Both the position numbers and the translations under genes were made by a program. Under the pieces are notes generated by a model that saw nothing but the letters and a program-made list of their open reading frames with translations, searched no databases and was not told the DNA's origin. A DNA stretch of 17,711 bases from Pseudomonadota bacterium (GTDB lineage: Bacteria > Pseudomonadota > Gammaproteobacteria > Burkholderiales > Ferrovaceae), in contig JAJZPY010000034.1 in assembly GCA_021811005.1 (NCBI GenBank), positions 1 through 17,711 of the forward strand, read 5' to 3'. Shown here piece after piece: positions 8,570 to 15,396 of the stretch. Positions within the stretch are counted from its first letter, which is position 1, and each line of letters begins with the position of its first letter.

Positions 8570-10171
8570 ATGAACGCCAATTTCCGCCCCGCAGGCCTGA
8601 CCATCACAGGACCTATGCATGCGGGTTTCGAGCAAATCCTGACGCCCGAGGCCCTTGAATTCCTGACCATGCTGTGCCGCACATACGAAGCCCGCCGCCA
8701 GGAGCTGCTGGCCTTGCGCGAACGTCGCCAGGCCGAATTCGACCGGGGGTTGCGCCCCGACTTTCTGCCCGAAACCGCCGCCATCCGGCAGTCGGACTGG
8801 AAGGTCGCTCCCTGCCCGCCCGACCTGCAGGATCGCCGGGTGGAAATCACCGGCCCCACCGACCGCAAAATGGTGATCAATGCCCTGAATTCGGGCGCCA
8901 ACGTGTTCATGGCGGATTTTGAGGACTCCACCACCCCCACCTGGGAAAACTCGGTGCAGGGGCAACTCAACATTCGCGATGCCGTAAACCGCACCATCGA
9001 ACATGTGAATGCGGAAGGCAAAGCGTACCGCCTCAAGGAAAAACCCGCAGTCCTGATGGTGCGCCCGCGCGGCTGGCACCTGAACGAAAAGCATGTGCTG
9101 CTGGACGGACAACCCATTTCCGGCAGCCTTTTCGATTTCGCCCTGTACTTTTTCCACAACGCGCGCGCGCTGCTGGCCCGCGGCAGCGGACCCTACTTTT
9201 ACCTGCCCAAGCTGGAAGGGCACCTCGAAGCCCGCCTGTGGAACGACATTTTCGTGACAGCCCAGAAGGCACTCGGCCTTCCCGCCGGCACCATCAAGGC
9301 GACCGTCCTGATCGAAACCGTGCTCGCCACCTTCGAAATGGACGAAATCCTGTACGAGCTGCGCGAACACAGCGGCGGACTGAACTCGGGGCGCTGGGAT
9401 TACATTTTCAGCTGCATCAAGAAATTCAGGACCGACCCCGATTTCATCCTGGCCGACCGCAACCTGGTCACCATGACCGCCCCCTTCATGCGCGCCTACG
9501 CCCTGCTGCTGGTCAAGACCTGCCACCGCCGGGGCGCTTTCGCCATGGGTGGAATGGCCGCCCAGATTCCCATCAAGAACGATCCGGCGGCCAACGAGGC
9601 GGCACTCTCCAAAGTGCGCGAAGACAAGACCCGTGAAGCCACCGACGGCTACGACGGCACCTGGGTGGCACACCCCGGCCTGGTCTCCGTGGCGCGGGAA
9701 ATTTTCGACCGCCACATGCCCACGCCAAACCAGATCGGACGCCAGCGCGACGACGTTCAGGCCACGGCAGCGGACCTGCTGGCCTTCTCGCCGCGCACGC
9801 CGATCACGGAAGCGGGGCTGCGCATGAACATCAACATCGGCCTGCAATACCTGGGATCCTGGCTGGCCGGAACGGGCTGCGTGCCCATCCACCACCTGAT
9901 GGAGGACGCCGCCACCGCTGAAATTTCCCGCGCCCAGATCTGGCAGTGGATTCGCAGCCCGCACGGGATTCTGGAGGACGGCCGTAAAGTCTCGGTGGAA
10001 TTGTTCCGCTCGCTGCTGCCTTCCGAACTCCGGAAAATCCGCGACGAGCTGGGGGAGGCCCAATATGCGGCCGGGGCCTACGAGGATGCAGCCCGCATGT
10101 TCGATGCCCTCACCACCTCGGAAAACTTTGTGGAGTTCCTGACGTTGCCGGGCTACGAATATATTCCCTGA
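8570..10171 (+). CDS. aceB: Malate synthase A
   Basis: Second enzyme of the glyoxylate bypass: condenses glyoxylate with acetyl-CoA to malate. The 533 residues equal E. coli AceB in length and similarity is end to end. Seen: RRVEITGPTDRKMVINALN, MADFEDS (114-120), VRPRGWH with catalytic R167, FALYFFHN, IKATVLIET with E249, GRWDYIFS with D277, the GAFAMGGMAA segment, and CVPIHHLMEDAATAEISR with catalytic D446, matching E. coli D447. I prefer the ATG at 8570, which has AGAGG with 5 nt spacing; the ATG at 8540 would add 10 residues, lies at the predicted transcription start and has no ribosome site. It is transcribed in the same direction as aceA but behind a terminator, so co-regulation would need a shared regulator rather than a shared message. 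Confidence 0.97.
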   Translation: MNANFRPAGLTITGPMHAGFEQILTPEALEFLTMLCRTYEARRQELLALRERRQAEFDRGLRPDFLPETAAIRQSDWKVAPCPPDLQDRRVEITGPTDRKMVINALNSGANVFMADFEDSTTPTWENSVQGQLNIRDAVNRTIEHVNAEGKAYRLKEKPAVLMVRPRGWHLNEKHVLLDGQPISGSLFDFALYFFHNARALLARGSGPYFYLPKLEGHLEARLWNDIFVTAQKALGLPAGTIKATVLIETVLATFEMDEILYELREHSGGLNSGRWDYIFSCIKKFRTDPDFILADRNLVTMTAPFMRAYALLLVKTCHRRGAFAMGGMAAQIPIKNDPAANEAALSKVREDKTREATDGYDGTWVAHPGLVSVAREIFDRHMPTPNQIGRQRDDVQATAADLLAFSPRTPITEAGLRMNINIGLQYLGSWLAGTGCVPIHHLMEDAATAEISRAQIWQWIRSPHGILEDGRKVSVELFRSLLPSELRKIRDELGEAQYAAGAYEDAARMFDALTTSENFVEFLTLPGYEYIP

Positions 10172-10196
10172 GCCGGGTCAACCCGCGTGAACCTGT

Positions 10197-10225
10197 TTGC
10201 GTTACTGTCAGGCGGCGTCTAAAAT
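10197..10225 (+). promoter_or_regulatory. Candidate promoter of the small secreted protein gene
   Basis: TTGCGT (10197-10202) and TAAAAT (10220-10225) are 17 bp apart; the -10 is 5/6, the -35 only 3/6. The predicted start near 10232 leaves a leader of about 42 nt. No convincing terminator separates it from aceB. Confidence 0.4.
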
Positions 10226-10273
10226 TGGCGCCTGTCGCCTGGTTCAACTTTTGATAACCCAGAGGAATTGATC

Positions 10274-10504
10274 ATGTCCAAATTGCTGTCTGCCCTGACC
10301 GCCGCCGTTTTCGCCGCTGTCAGCCTGTCCGCCATCGCCGCTGACGCTCCCGCTCCGGCCCCCGCCAAGCCTGCAGCCGCACCGATGGCCGCTCCTGCGC
10401 CCGCGAGCGACAAGGCTGCCAGCAAGGCCCCTGCCGCGAAACATGCCAAGAAAAAGGCCAAAAAACACAAAAAAGCCAAGAAATCGGCCCCTGCAGCAAA
10501 CTAA
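10274..10504 (+). CDS. Small secreted Ala/Pro/Lys-rich protein, Asr-like
   Basis: 76 residues. Residues 1-22 or so are a clear Sec signal peptide: MSKLL, a hydrophobic Ala/Val/Leu core, and a cleavage-like SAIAADA. The mature part is low-complexity: an Ala/Pro segment (about 26-45), then a basic tail of Lys, His and Ala with repeated KKA/KHK units (about 58-72). This layout (signal peptide, Ala-rich spacer, Lys/His-rich end) resembles the periplasmic acid-shock protein Asr and many unnamed small betaproteobacterial proteins, but low complexity makes homology untestable by eye. Function is unknown; a periplasmic, strongly cationic polypeptide that could buffer acid or bind anionic polymers is a guess. 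The ATG at 10274 has GAGGA with about 7 nt spacing; the TTG at 10268 is too close to that site. It has its own promoter candidate and terminator. Confidence 0.8.
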   Translation: MSKLLSALTAAVFAAVSLSAIAADAPAPAPAKPAAAPMAAPAPASDKAASKAPAAKHAKKKAKKHKKAKKSAPAAN

Positions 10505-10529
10505 GCCGGGCTCCACAGCCGGCAAACGA

Positions 10530-10555
10530 GGCAGGGGCGGACCCCCTGCCTTTTT
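10530..10555 (+). terminator. Rho-independent terminator after the small secreted protein gene
   Basis: GGCAGGGG (10530-10537), loop CGGAC, CCCCTGCC (10543-10550), then TTTTT (10551-10555). It lies 26 bp after the stop and 35 bp before mnmA. A weaker GCCGG/CCGGC hairpin (10505-10523) sits just before it. Confidence 0.88.
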
Positions 10556-10589
10556 CATTTCCAGCCCAACTCGCGCACAATCCCAAGCC

Positions 10590-11648
10590 ATGGCCAAACC
10601 CCGCGTCGTCGTCGGACTTTCCGGCGGCGTAGATTCTTCGGTATCCGCCCTCCTGCTCAAGGAGCAGGGCTACGAGGTGGTCGGCCTGTTCATGAAGAAC
10701 TGGGAAGACGATCCCCACTGCAATTCGCGGGAAGACCTGGTGGACGCCGTGTCGGTGGCCGACCTGCTCGACATCGAAATGGAAGCGGTCAACTTTTCAG
10801 CCGAGTACCGCGAACGGGTATTCCAGAATTTCCTCACCGAGTACCAGGCCGGACGCACCCCCAACCCGGACATCCTGTGCAACTCGGAAATCAAGTTCAA
10901 GGCGTTTCTGGACCACGCCCTGAGCCTGGGCGCCGACTTCATCGCCACCGGACACTATGCCCGCGTGCGCAAAAGCGGCGACCGCCATGAGCTGCTGCGG
11001 GGACGCGACCCCTCCAAGGACCAGAGCTACTTTCTCTACCGTCTCAACCAGGCCCAGCTCTCGCGCACGCTGTTCCCGGTGGGAGAACTCCTCAAATCGG
11101 AAGTGCGCGCCATTGCCCGCAAAGCCGGGCTGCCCACTGCCGCAAAAAAGGACAGCACCGGCATCTGCTTCATCGGGGAACGCCCCTTCAGGGAATTCCT
11201 GCAACGCTACCTGCCCATCACCCCCGGCCCCATGAAAACCCCTGACGGCACCATCATGGGCCAGCACCAGGGACTGATGTATTACACCATCGGCCAGCGC
11301 CAGGGGCTCGGCATCGGCGGCGCCGGGGAAGCGTGGTACGTGGCTGGAAAGCACCTTGCGGAAAACACCCTGGTGGTGGTCCAGGGGCACGGCCACCCTT
11401 CGTTGCAGAAAGGCTGGCTGGAAGCGGACCAGTTGTCCTGGATTGCCGAAGTGCGCCCGGAGGCACGAGCCGGCTATGGCGCCAAAAGCCGCTACCGCCA
11501 GCAGGATGCGGCCTGTGCCCTGGCGTTCGAAGACCCTGCGTCGCTTACCCTGCAGTTCAGCGAACCCCAGTGGGCCATCACCCCGGGGCAGTCCGCCGTG
11601 CTGTATGACGGCGAAGTGTGCCTGGGTGGCGGCATCATCACCGTCTAG
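10590..11648 (+). CDS. mnmA: tRNA-specific 2-thiouridylase MnmA
   Basis: Adds sulfur to C2 of U34 in the tRNAs for Lys, Glu and Gln, taking sulfur from the IscS/Tus relay or an equivalent. 352 residues, a little under the usual 355-370. Seen: PP-loop SGGVDSS (11-17) for ATP adenylation, the GLFMKNW segment, NPDILCNSEIKF with catalytic C97, ATGHYAR, KDQSYFLY, and DSTGICFIGE with C193, which forms the persulfide/disulfide pair with C97. A beta-barrel-like C-terminal region ends at GGGIITV. No Shine-Dalgarno is visible before the ATG at 10590; CACAAT at 10576-10581 could be a -10 that yields an almost leaderless message. Its TAG stop overlaps the stop of the convergent glutathione transferase. 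Confidence 0.96.
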   Translation: MAKPRVVVGLSGGVDSSVSALLLKEQGYEVVGLFMKNWEDDPHCNSREDLVDAVSVADLLDIEMEAVNFSAEYRERVFQNFLTEYQAGRTPNPDILCNSEIKFKAFLDHALSLGADFIATGHYARVRKSGDRHELLRGRDPSKDQSYFLYRLNQAQLSRTLFPVGELLKSEVRAIARKAGLPTAAKKDSTGICFIGERPFREFLQRYLPITPGPMKTPDGTIMGQHQGLMYYTIGQRQGLGIGGAGEAWYVAGKHLAENTLVVVQGHGHPSLQKGWLEADQLSWIAEVRPEARAGYGAKSRYRQQDAACALAFEDPASLTLQFSEPQWAITPGQSAVLYDGEVCLGGGIITV

Positions 11649-12253
11649 GGGTTGGGCGGCGTTTCCTTGAAGGATTTGCGCTGGGCCAGCTTGTTGGCCA
11701 GCGCATCAAGGTTGGGATAGCGCTTGCGCCAGTCGAGGTCGGGAAAGCGGAAATCAAGCCAGAGCAACATGCAGCCGGTGGCAATGTCCGACAGGTTCAT
11801 GGCGTCGGCGGTACACCAGGGCCGCTGGCCCAACTCGCGCGACATCAGGGCCAGTCCCCTTTCCATCTTTCCGCGCTGTTTTTCCAGCCAGGCCGGGCTG
11901 CGTTCATTTTCAGGCCGGCGCAGTTCCAGCACGATGGCCACTCCCGCGTCCAGGATGCCATCTGCCAGTGCTTCCCAGCGCTTGACCAGGGCCCGTTCGC
12001 GAGTGGGTTCGGGAATGAGGTGCCCCACGGGATTGATGGCGTCCAGGTACTCGGTGATGACCTGCGAATCGAACAGGCACACGCCATCGTCCAGCACGAG
12101 AGCCGGGATTTTCCCCAAGGGATTGTATTGTTCGATGGGGGGCGGTGACCCCGCCATGCAATCGGAAACAAATTCGAAATCAATGTGCTTTTCCAGCAAC
12201 ACGACGCGCACCTTGCGCGCGAACGGGCTTGTGACGGAACCGAGAAGCTTCAT
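11645..12253 (-). CDS. Glutathione S-transferase family protein, YibF-like
   Basis: 202 residues, the same length as E. coli YibF and similar throughout. The N-terminal thioredoxin fold (about 1-78) has GSVTSPFARK, with S9 at the usual catalytic Ser/Cys position, the cis-proline in GKIPAL (P50), and D62-S63 in the glutathione-binding segment FDSQVITEYL. The all-helical C-terminal domain (about 85-200) has EALADGILDAG. It probably binds glutathione; the substrate is unknown. The ATG at 12253 has a strong GAGGAAGG with 9 nt spacing. It is divergent from purB and converges on mnmA, sharing the CTAG that ends both genes. It occupies the place where E. coli has hflD between mnmA and purB. Confidence 0.92.
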   Translation of the reverse strand: MKLLGSVTSPFARKVRVVLLEKHIDFEFVSDCMAGSPPPIEQYNPLGKIPALVLDDGVCLFDSQVITEYLDAINPVGHLIPEPTRERALVKRWEALADGILDAGVAIVLELRRPENERSPAWLEKQRGKMERGLALMSRELGQRPWCTADAMNLSDIATGCMLLWLDFRFPDLDWRKRYPNLDALANKLAQRKSFKETPPNP

Positions 12254-12289
12254 GGGCTGCAGCCTTCCTCATGGACAAACAGAAGAGCG

Positions 12290-12298
12290 ATTATAGCA
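12290..12298 (-). promoter_or_regulatory. Extended -10 promoter of the glutathione transferase gene
   Basis: On the minus strand TGC is followed by a perfect TATAAT (12290-12295), a textbook extended -10. No good -35 is seen, which is normal for this class. The predicted start near 12283 leaves a leader of about 30 nt. Confidence 0.6.
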
Positions 12299-12362
12299 TC
12301 GGGCATTTCCCCTTTTTTGCCCCAGCGCATCCCGGCGCGGCATGGTCTTTCCCGATTTCCTG

Positions 12363-12368
12363 TAAAAT
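12363..12368 (+). promoter_or_regulatory. Candidate -10 element of purB
   Basis: TAAAAT (5/6) preceded by CCTG. No -35 match at 16-18 bp. The predicted leader is about 27 nt, rich in pyrimidines, with no Shine-Dalgarno. Confidence 0.35.
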
Positions 12369-12401
12369 GCCCCCTTCTTCAATCCCGCTTTTGTCCGTTC
12401 T

Positions 12402-13778
12402 ATGCCCGCATCCCCGCTGACTGCCCTATCGCCCCTCGACGGACGCTACAGCGACCGCCTCGACCCCTTGCGCCCCTTCTTCAGCGAATATGCGCTGATC
12501 CGTTTTCGCACGCTCATCGAAATCGAGTGGCTCAAGGCGCTTGCACGCCATCCCGGCATTCCGGAAATCGCTCCCTTTTCGCAGGACACCGTGGCTCAGC
12601 TCGATCGCCTCGTGACCCAATTTTCCGAAACGGACGCCGCCCAGATCAAAGCCATTGAAGTGCGCACCAATCACGATGTGAAAGCGCTCGAATACTGGCT
12701 GCGGGAAAAGCTGTCGGACAATGCCGAAATTGTGGCCGCGGCGGAATTCATCCATTTTGGCTGCACTTCGGAAGACATCAACAACCTGTCCCATGCCCTC
12801 ATGCTGACCGGTGCGCGCGACCGCGTGCTGTTGCCGACGATTGACACCCTCATCGAAACCCTGGTGTCGCTGGCCCACGGACTGGCCGAGACCCCGATGC
12901 TGTCGCGCACCCATGGACAGACGGCCACGCCCACCACGGTGGGCAAGGAACTCGCCAACGTGGTGGCACGCCTCAACCGCCAGCGCCACGGCCTTGCCGC
13001 CATCGCCCTGAGCGGGAAATTCAACGGCGCAGTGGGCAATTACAATGCCCACCTCTCCGCCTACCCCGACCTGGACTGGCCCGCCTTTGCCCGCAGCTTC
13101 GTGGAAGGCCTGGGGCTGGAATTCAACGCGTACACCACCCAGATCGAACCGCACGATGCGATCGCGGAACTGATGCATGCCTTCTCCCGCATCAACACCA
13201 TCCTGATCGACCTTGACCGCGACCTGTGGGGCTACATTTCCCTGGGTTATTTCCGGCAAAAGCCGAAAGCGGGCGAAGTGGGGTCCTCCACCATGCCGCA
13301 CAAGGTGAACCCCATCGATTTCGAAAATTCGGAAGGCAACCTGGGGCTGGCCAATGCCATCCTGGGCCACCTGGCCGACAAGCTGCCCATTTCCCGCTGG
13401 CAGCGCGACCTGACAGACTCCACCGTGCTGCGCAACATGGGCGTGGGGCTTGGCCACAGCCTGCTGGGATATGACGCCTGCCTGAAAGGCCTGGGCAAGC
13501 TCGAGACGGATCCGGCACTCATCCGTTCCGATCTGGACGATGCCTGGGAAGTGCTGGCAGAACCCATCCAGACCGTCATGCGCAAAACTGGCATGGCCAA
13601 TGCCTACGACCGTCTGAAAGACCTGACGCGCGGCAAGACCATCAACAAGACCCTGCTGCAGGAATTCATTCGCGAATTGCCCTTGCCCGAAGCAGACAAG
13701 GCACGCCTGCTCGCCCTGGAACCTGCCGCTTACACCGGTCTCGCGGCGTCGCTCGCGCAGGCCATCCGGAAAAACTGA
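12402..13778 (+). CDS. purB: Adenylosuccinate lyase
   Basis: Purine synthesis enzyme with two steps: SAICAR to AICAR plus fumarate, and adenylosuccinate to AMP plus fumarate. 458 residues against 456 in E. coli PurB, similar from end to end (LTALSPLDGRY at the N-terminus). Seen: HFGCTSEDINN (118-128), SRTHGQTATPTT with general-acid H171, and the superfamily signature GSSTMPHKVNP (294-304) with catalytic S295 on the flexible loop, followed by DFENSEGNLG. The ATG at 12402 has no Shine-Dalgarno, only a pyrimidine-rich leader, but the alignment leaves no better start. The stop is 6 bp from the stop of convergent dedA and no terminator lies between. Confidence 0.97.
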   Translation: MPASPLTALSPLDGRYSDRLDPLRPFFSEYALIRFRTLIEIEWLKALARHPGIPEIAPFSQDTVAQLDRLVTQFSETDAAQIKAIEVRTNHDVKALEYWLREKLSDNAEIVAAAEFIHFGCTSEDINNLSHALMLTGARDRVLLPTIDTLIETLVSLAHGLAETPMLSRTHGQTATPTTVGKELANVVARLNRQRHGLAAIALSGKFNGAVGNYNAHLSAYPDLDWPAFARSFVEGLGLEFNAYTTQIEPHDAIAELMHAFSRINTILIDLDRDLWGYISLGYFRQKPKAGEVGSSTMPHKVNPIDFENSEGNLGLANAILGHLADKLPISRWQRDLTDSTVLRNMGVGLGHSLLGYDACLKGLGKLETDPALIRSDLDDAWEVLAEPIQTVMRKTGMANAYDRLKDLTRGKTINKTLLQEFIRELPLPEADKARLLALEPAAYTGLAASLAQAIRKN

Positions 13779-13784
13779 AGGGAA

Positions 13785-14432
13785 TCAGGTTCGCTTCTTG
13801 AAGCGGGCCCAGATCCCGGCCACCACCAGGGGCATGAGGGTGATGGCCACGATGCCCGCAATCATGAGGCTCAGGTTGTTTTTGATGAACGGCACGTTGC
13901 CGAAGAAATAACCGGCCATCAGCAGCGACACCACCCACATGAAAGCGCCCAGGGCATTGAACGCCATGAAACGCGAATGGCTCATGTCGCCCACACCGGC
14001 CACGAATGGCGCGTAGGTGCGCAGGATGGGCAGAAAACGGGAAATCACCACCGTCTTGCCGCCATGCCGCTCGTAAAATGCATGGGCTTCCGCAAGATGG
14101 CGCGGATTGAACAGGCGCGATTTCTCCCAGTGGAACACCTTGGGACCCAGCCAGCGCCCGATCTGGAAGTTGAGCAGATTGCCAAAAAACGCGGCCAGGG
14201 TCAGGGTCACGATCAGCATGGGCAGGTTGAACACGGCATGCCCGGTGGTATCCAGCGCCGCCACCGCGCCTGCCACGAACAGCAAGGTGTCGCCCGGCAG
14301 GAACGGCGCGATCACGAGCCCGGTTTCGCTGAAGATGATCAGGAACAGGATGATGTACGCCGCATAACCGTACTCCTGGCTCAGCAGCAGAAGGTGGCTG
14401 TCGAGATGCTGCAGATAATGAAAAATGGCCAA
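13785..14432 (-). CDS. dedA: DedA family membrane protein
   Basis: Inner-membrane protein of the DedA/VTT family; members support envelope integrity, proton-dependent transport and, in several cases, flipping of undecaprenyl phosphate or phospholipid. 215 residues, close to E. coli DedA. Seen: SETGLVIAPFLPGDTLLFVAG with E36 and D48, FYERHGGKT, and SRFLPILRTYAPFVAG with R132 and R138; these acidic and arginine positions are essential in the paralogue YqjA. About five hydrophobic segments are visible (roughly 23-45, 48-60, 70-95, 155-178, 188-208). The frame has no early ATG: the likely start is TTG at 14432, and an in-frame CTG (14448-14450) overlaps the secF stop. No clear ribosome site precedes TTG, so coupling to secF is plausible. 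Last gene of the tgt-sec operon. Confidence 0.9.
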   Translation of the reverse strand: MAIFHYLQHLDSHLLLLSQEYGYAAYIILFLIIFSETGLVIAPFLPGDTLLFVAGAVAALDTTGHAVFNLPMLIVTLTLAAFFGNLLNFQIGRWLGPKVFHWEKSRLFNPRHLAEAHAFYERHGGKTVVISRFLPILRTYAPFVAGVGDMSHSRFMAFNALGAFMWVVSLLMAGYFFGNVPFIKNNLSLMIAGIVAITLMPLVVAGIWARFKKRT

Positions 14433-14446
14433 CGGTCGGGTCTGCT

Positions 14447-15382
14447 TCAGGCGCCTTCTGCTTCGTGCGCCGGCTTTTTCTCCGGCGCCACGAAATCAGC
14501 CCGCGTCATGCCAAGCCACATGGCGATGGGGCTTGCCACCAGCACCGAAGAATAGATGCCGAACACGATGCCGATGGTCAGTGCCAGCGCGAAGTAATGC
14601 AGCGCCTCGCCACCGAAAAAGAACATGGAGGTGACCATGAGCTGGGTGCAACCGTGGGTGATGATGGTGCGGCTCATGGTGCGCGTGATGGCATTGTCGA
14701 TCACCTGGGACACGGAAGCACCGCGCATTTTGCGGAAGTTTTCGCGCACCCGGTCGAACACCACGACGGATTCGTTGACCGAGTAGCCCAGGATGGCCAG
14801 CACGGCTGCCAGCACGGAAAGCGAGAATTCCCACTGGAAAAAGGCGAAGAAGCCCAGGATGATCACCACGTCATGCAGGTTGGCCACGATGGTGGCCACT
14901 GCCGGGCGCCAGCGGAAGCGCAGCGACAGGTACACCACGATGCCGAGCGAAACAAACAGGAGGGCTGCCGACCCGTCCTTGACGAGTTCGTCGCCCACCT
15001 GAGGTCCCACAAACTCCACCCGGCGCATCTGGGCGGTGGGATCGGCCTGCTGCAGGGAAGCCATCACCTGGTCTGAAAGCCGCGCGGTGGTGAGCCCCTT
15101 TTTGAGCGGCAAGCGGATCAGGACATCGCGCGACGTTCCGAAATTCTGGACGTTGGCGTCGGCAAAACCCAGGGCTTCAAGCGCGTTGCGGATTTTCCCC
15201 ACGTCCGCCGCTGCGCCATAGTTGACTTCCATGACCGTGCCGCCCGTGAAATCCACGGAAAAATTGAGTCCCCGGGTGAACAGGAAAAACACCGCGAGCA
15301 GGAATGTCACCAGGGAAATGGCGGTGGTGTACCGCCCCCAGCTCATGAAAGGGATGTCTTTGCGGATGCGGAAAAATTCCAT
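14447..15382 (-). CDS. secF: Protein translocase subunit SecF
   Basis: Works with SecD and YajC to use the proton gradient for late steps of Sec-dependent export, in the inner membrane. 311 residues; six membrane spans with a periplasmic domain after the first. Seen: SVDFTGGT (42-49) after TM1, the periplasmic P4 region with alternating strands (about 55-130), PQVGDELVKDG, LHDVVIILGFF (169-179), LGYSVNESVVVFDRVRENFR (198-217), the family signature with D210-R211, and YSSVLVASP near the last span. The C-terminus is a charged tail. A GAGAG lies 7-8 nt before the ATG at 15382. It lies 14 bp after the secD stop and 14 bp before dedA. Confidence 0.97.
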   Translation of the reverse strand: MEFFRIRKDIPFMSWGRYTTAISLVTFLLAVFFLFTRGLNFSVDFTGGTVMEVNYGAAADVGKIRNALEALGFADANVQNFGTSRDVLIRLPLKKGLTTARLSDQVMASLQQADPTAQMRRVEFVGPQVGDELVKDGSAALLFVSLGIVVYLSLRFRWRPAVATIVANLHDVVIILGFFAFFQWEFSLSVLAAVLAILGYSVNESVVVFDRVRENFRKMRGASVSQVIDNAITRTMSRTIITHGCTQLMVTSMFFFGGEALHYFALALTIGIVFGIYSSVLVASPIAMWLGMTRADFVAPEKKPAHEAEGA

Positions 15383-15396
15383 GATTCGTCTCTCGC

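Noticed and set aside
8522..10063. 513-codon open frame antisense to aceB
   Set aside because: It lies opposite a full-length conserved malate synthase, has shadow-like composition, and is explained by high GC at third positions reducing stop codons.
10172..10190. CGGGT/ACCCG hairpin just after aceB
   Set aside because: The loop would be only 2 nt and no T-run follows, so it is not a credible terminator.
12426..13457. 343-codon open frame antisense to purB
   Set aside because: Fully inside conserved purB; His/Gly/Val-rich shadow composition without a domain.
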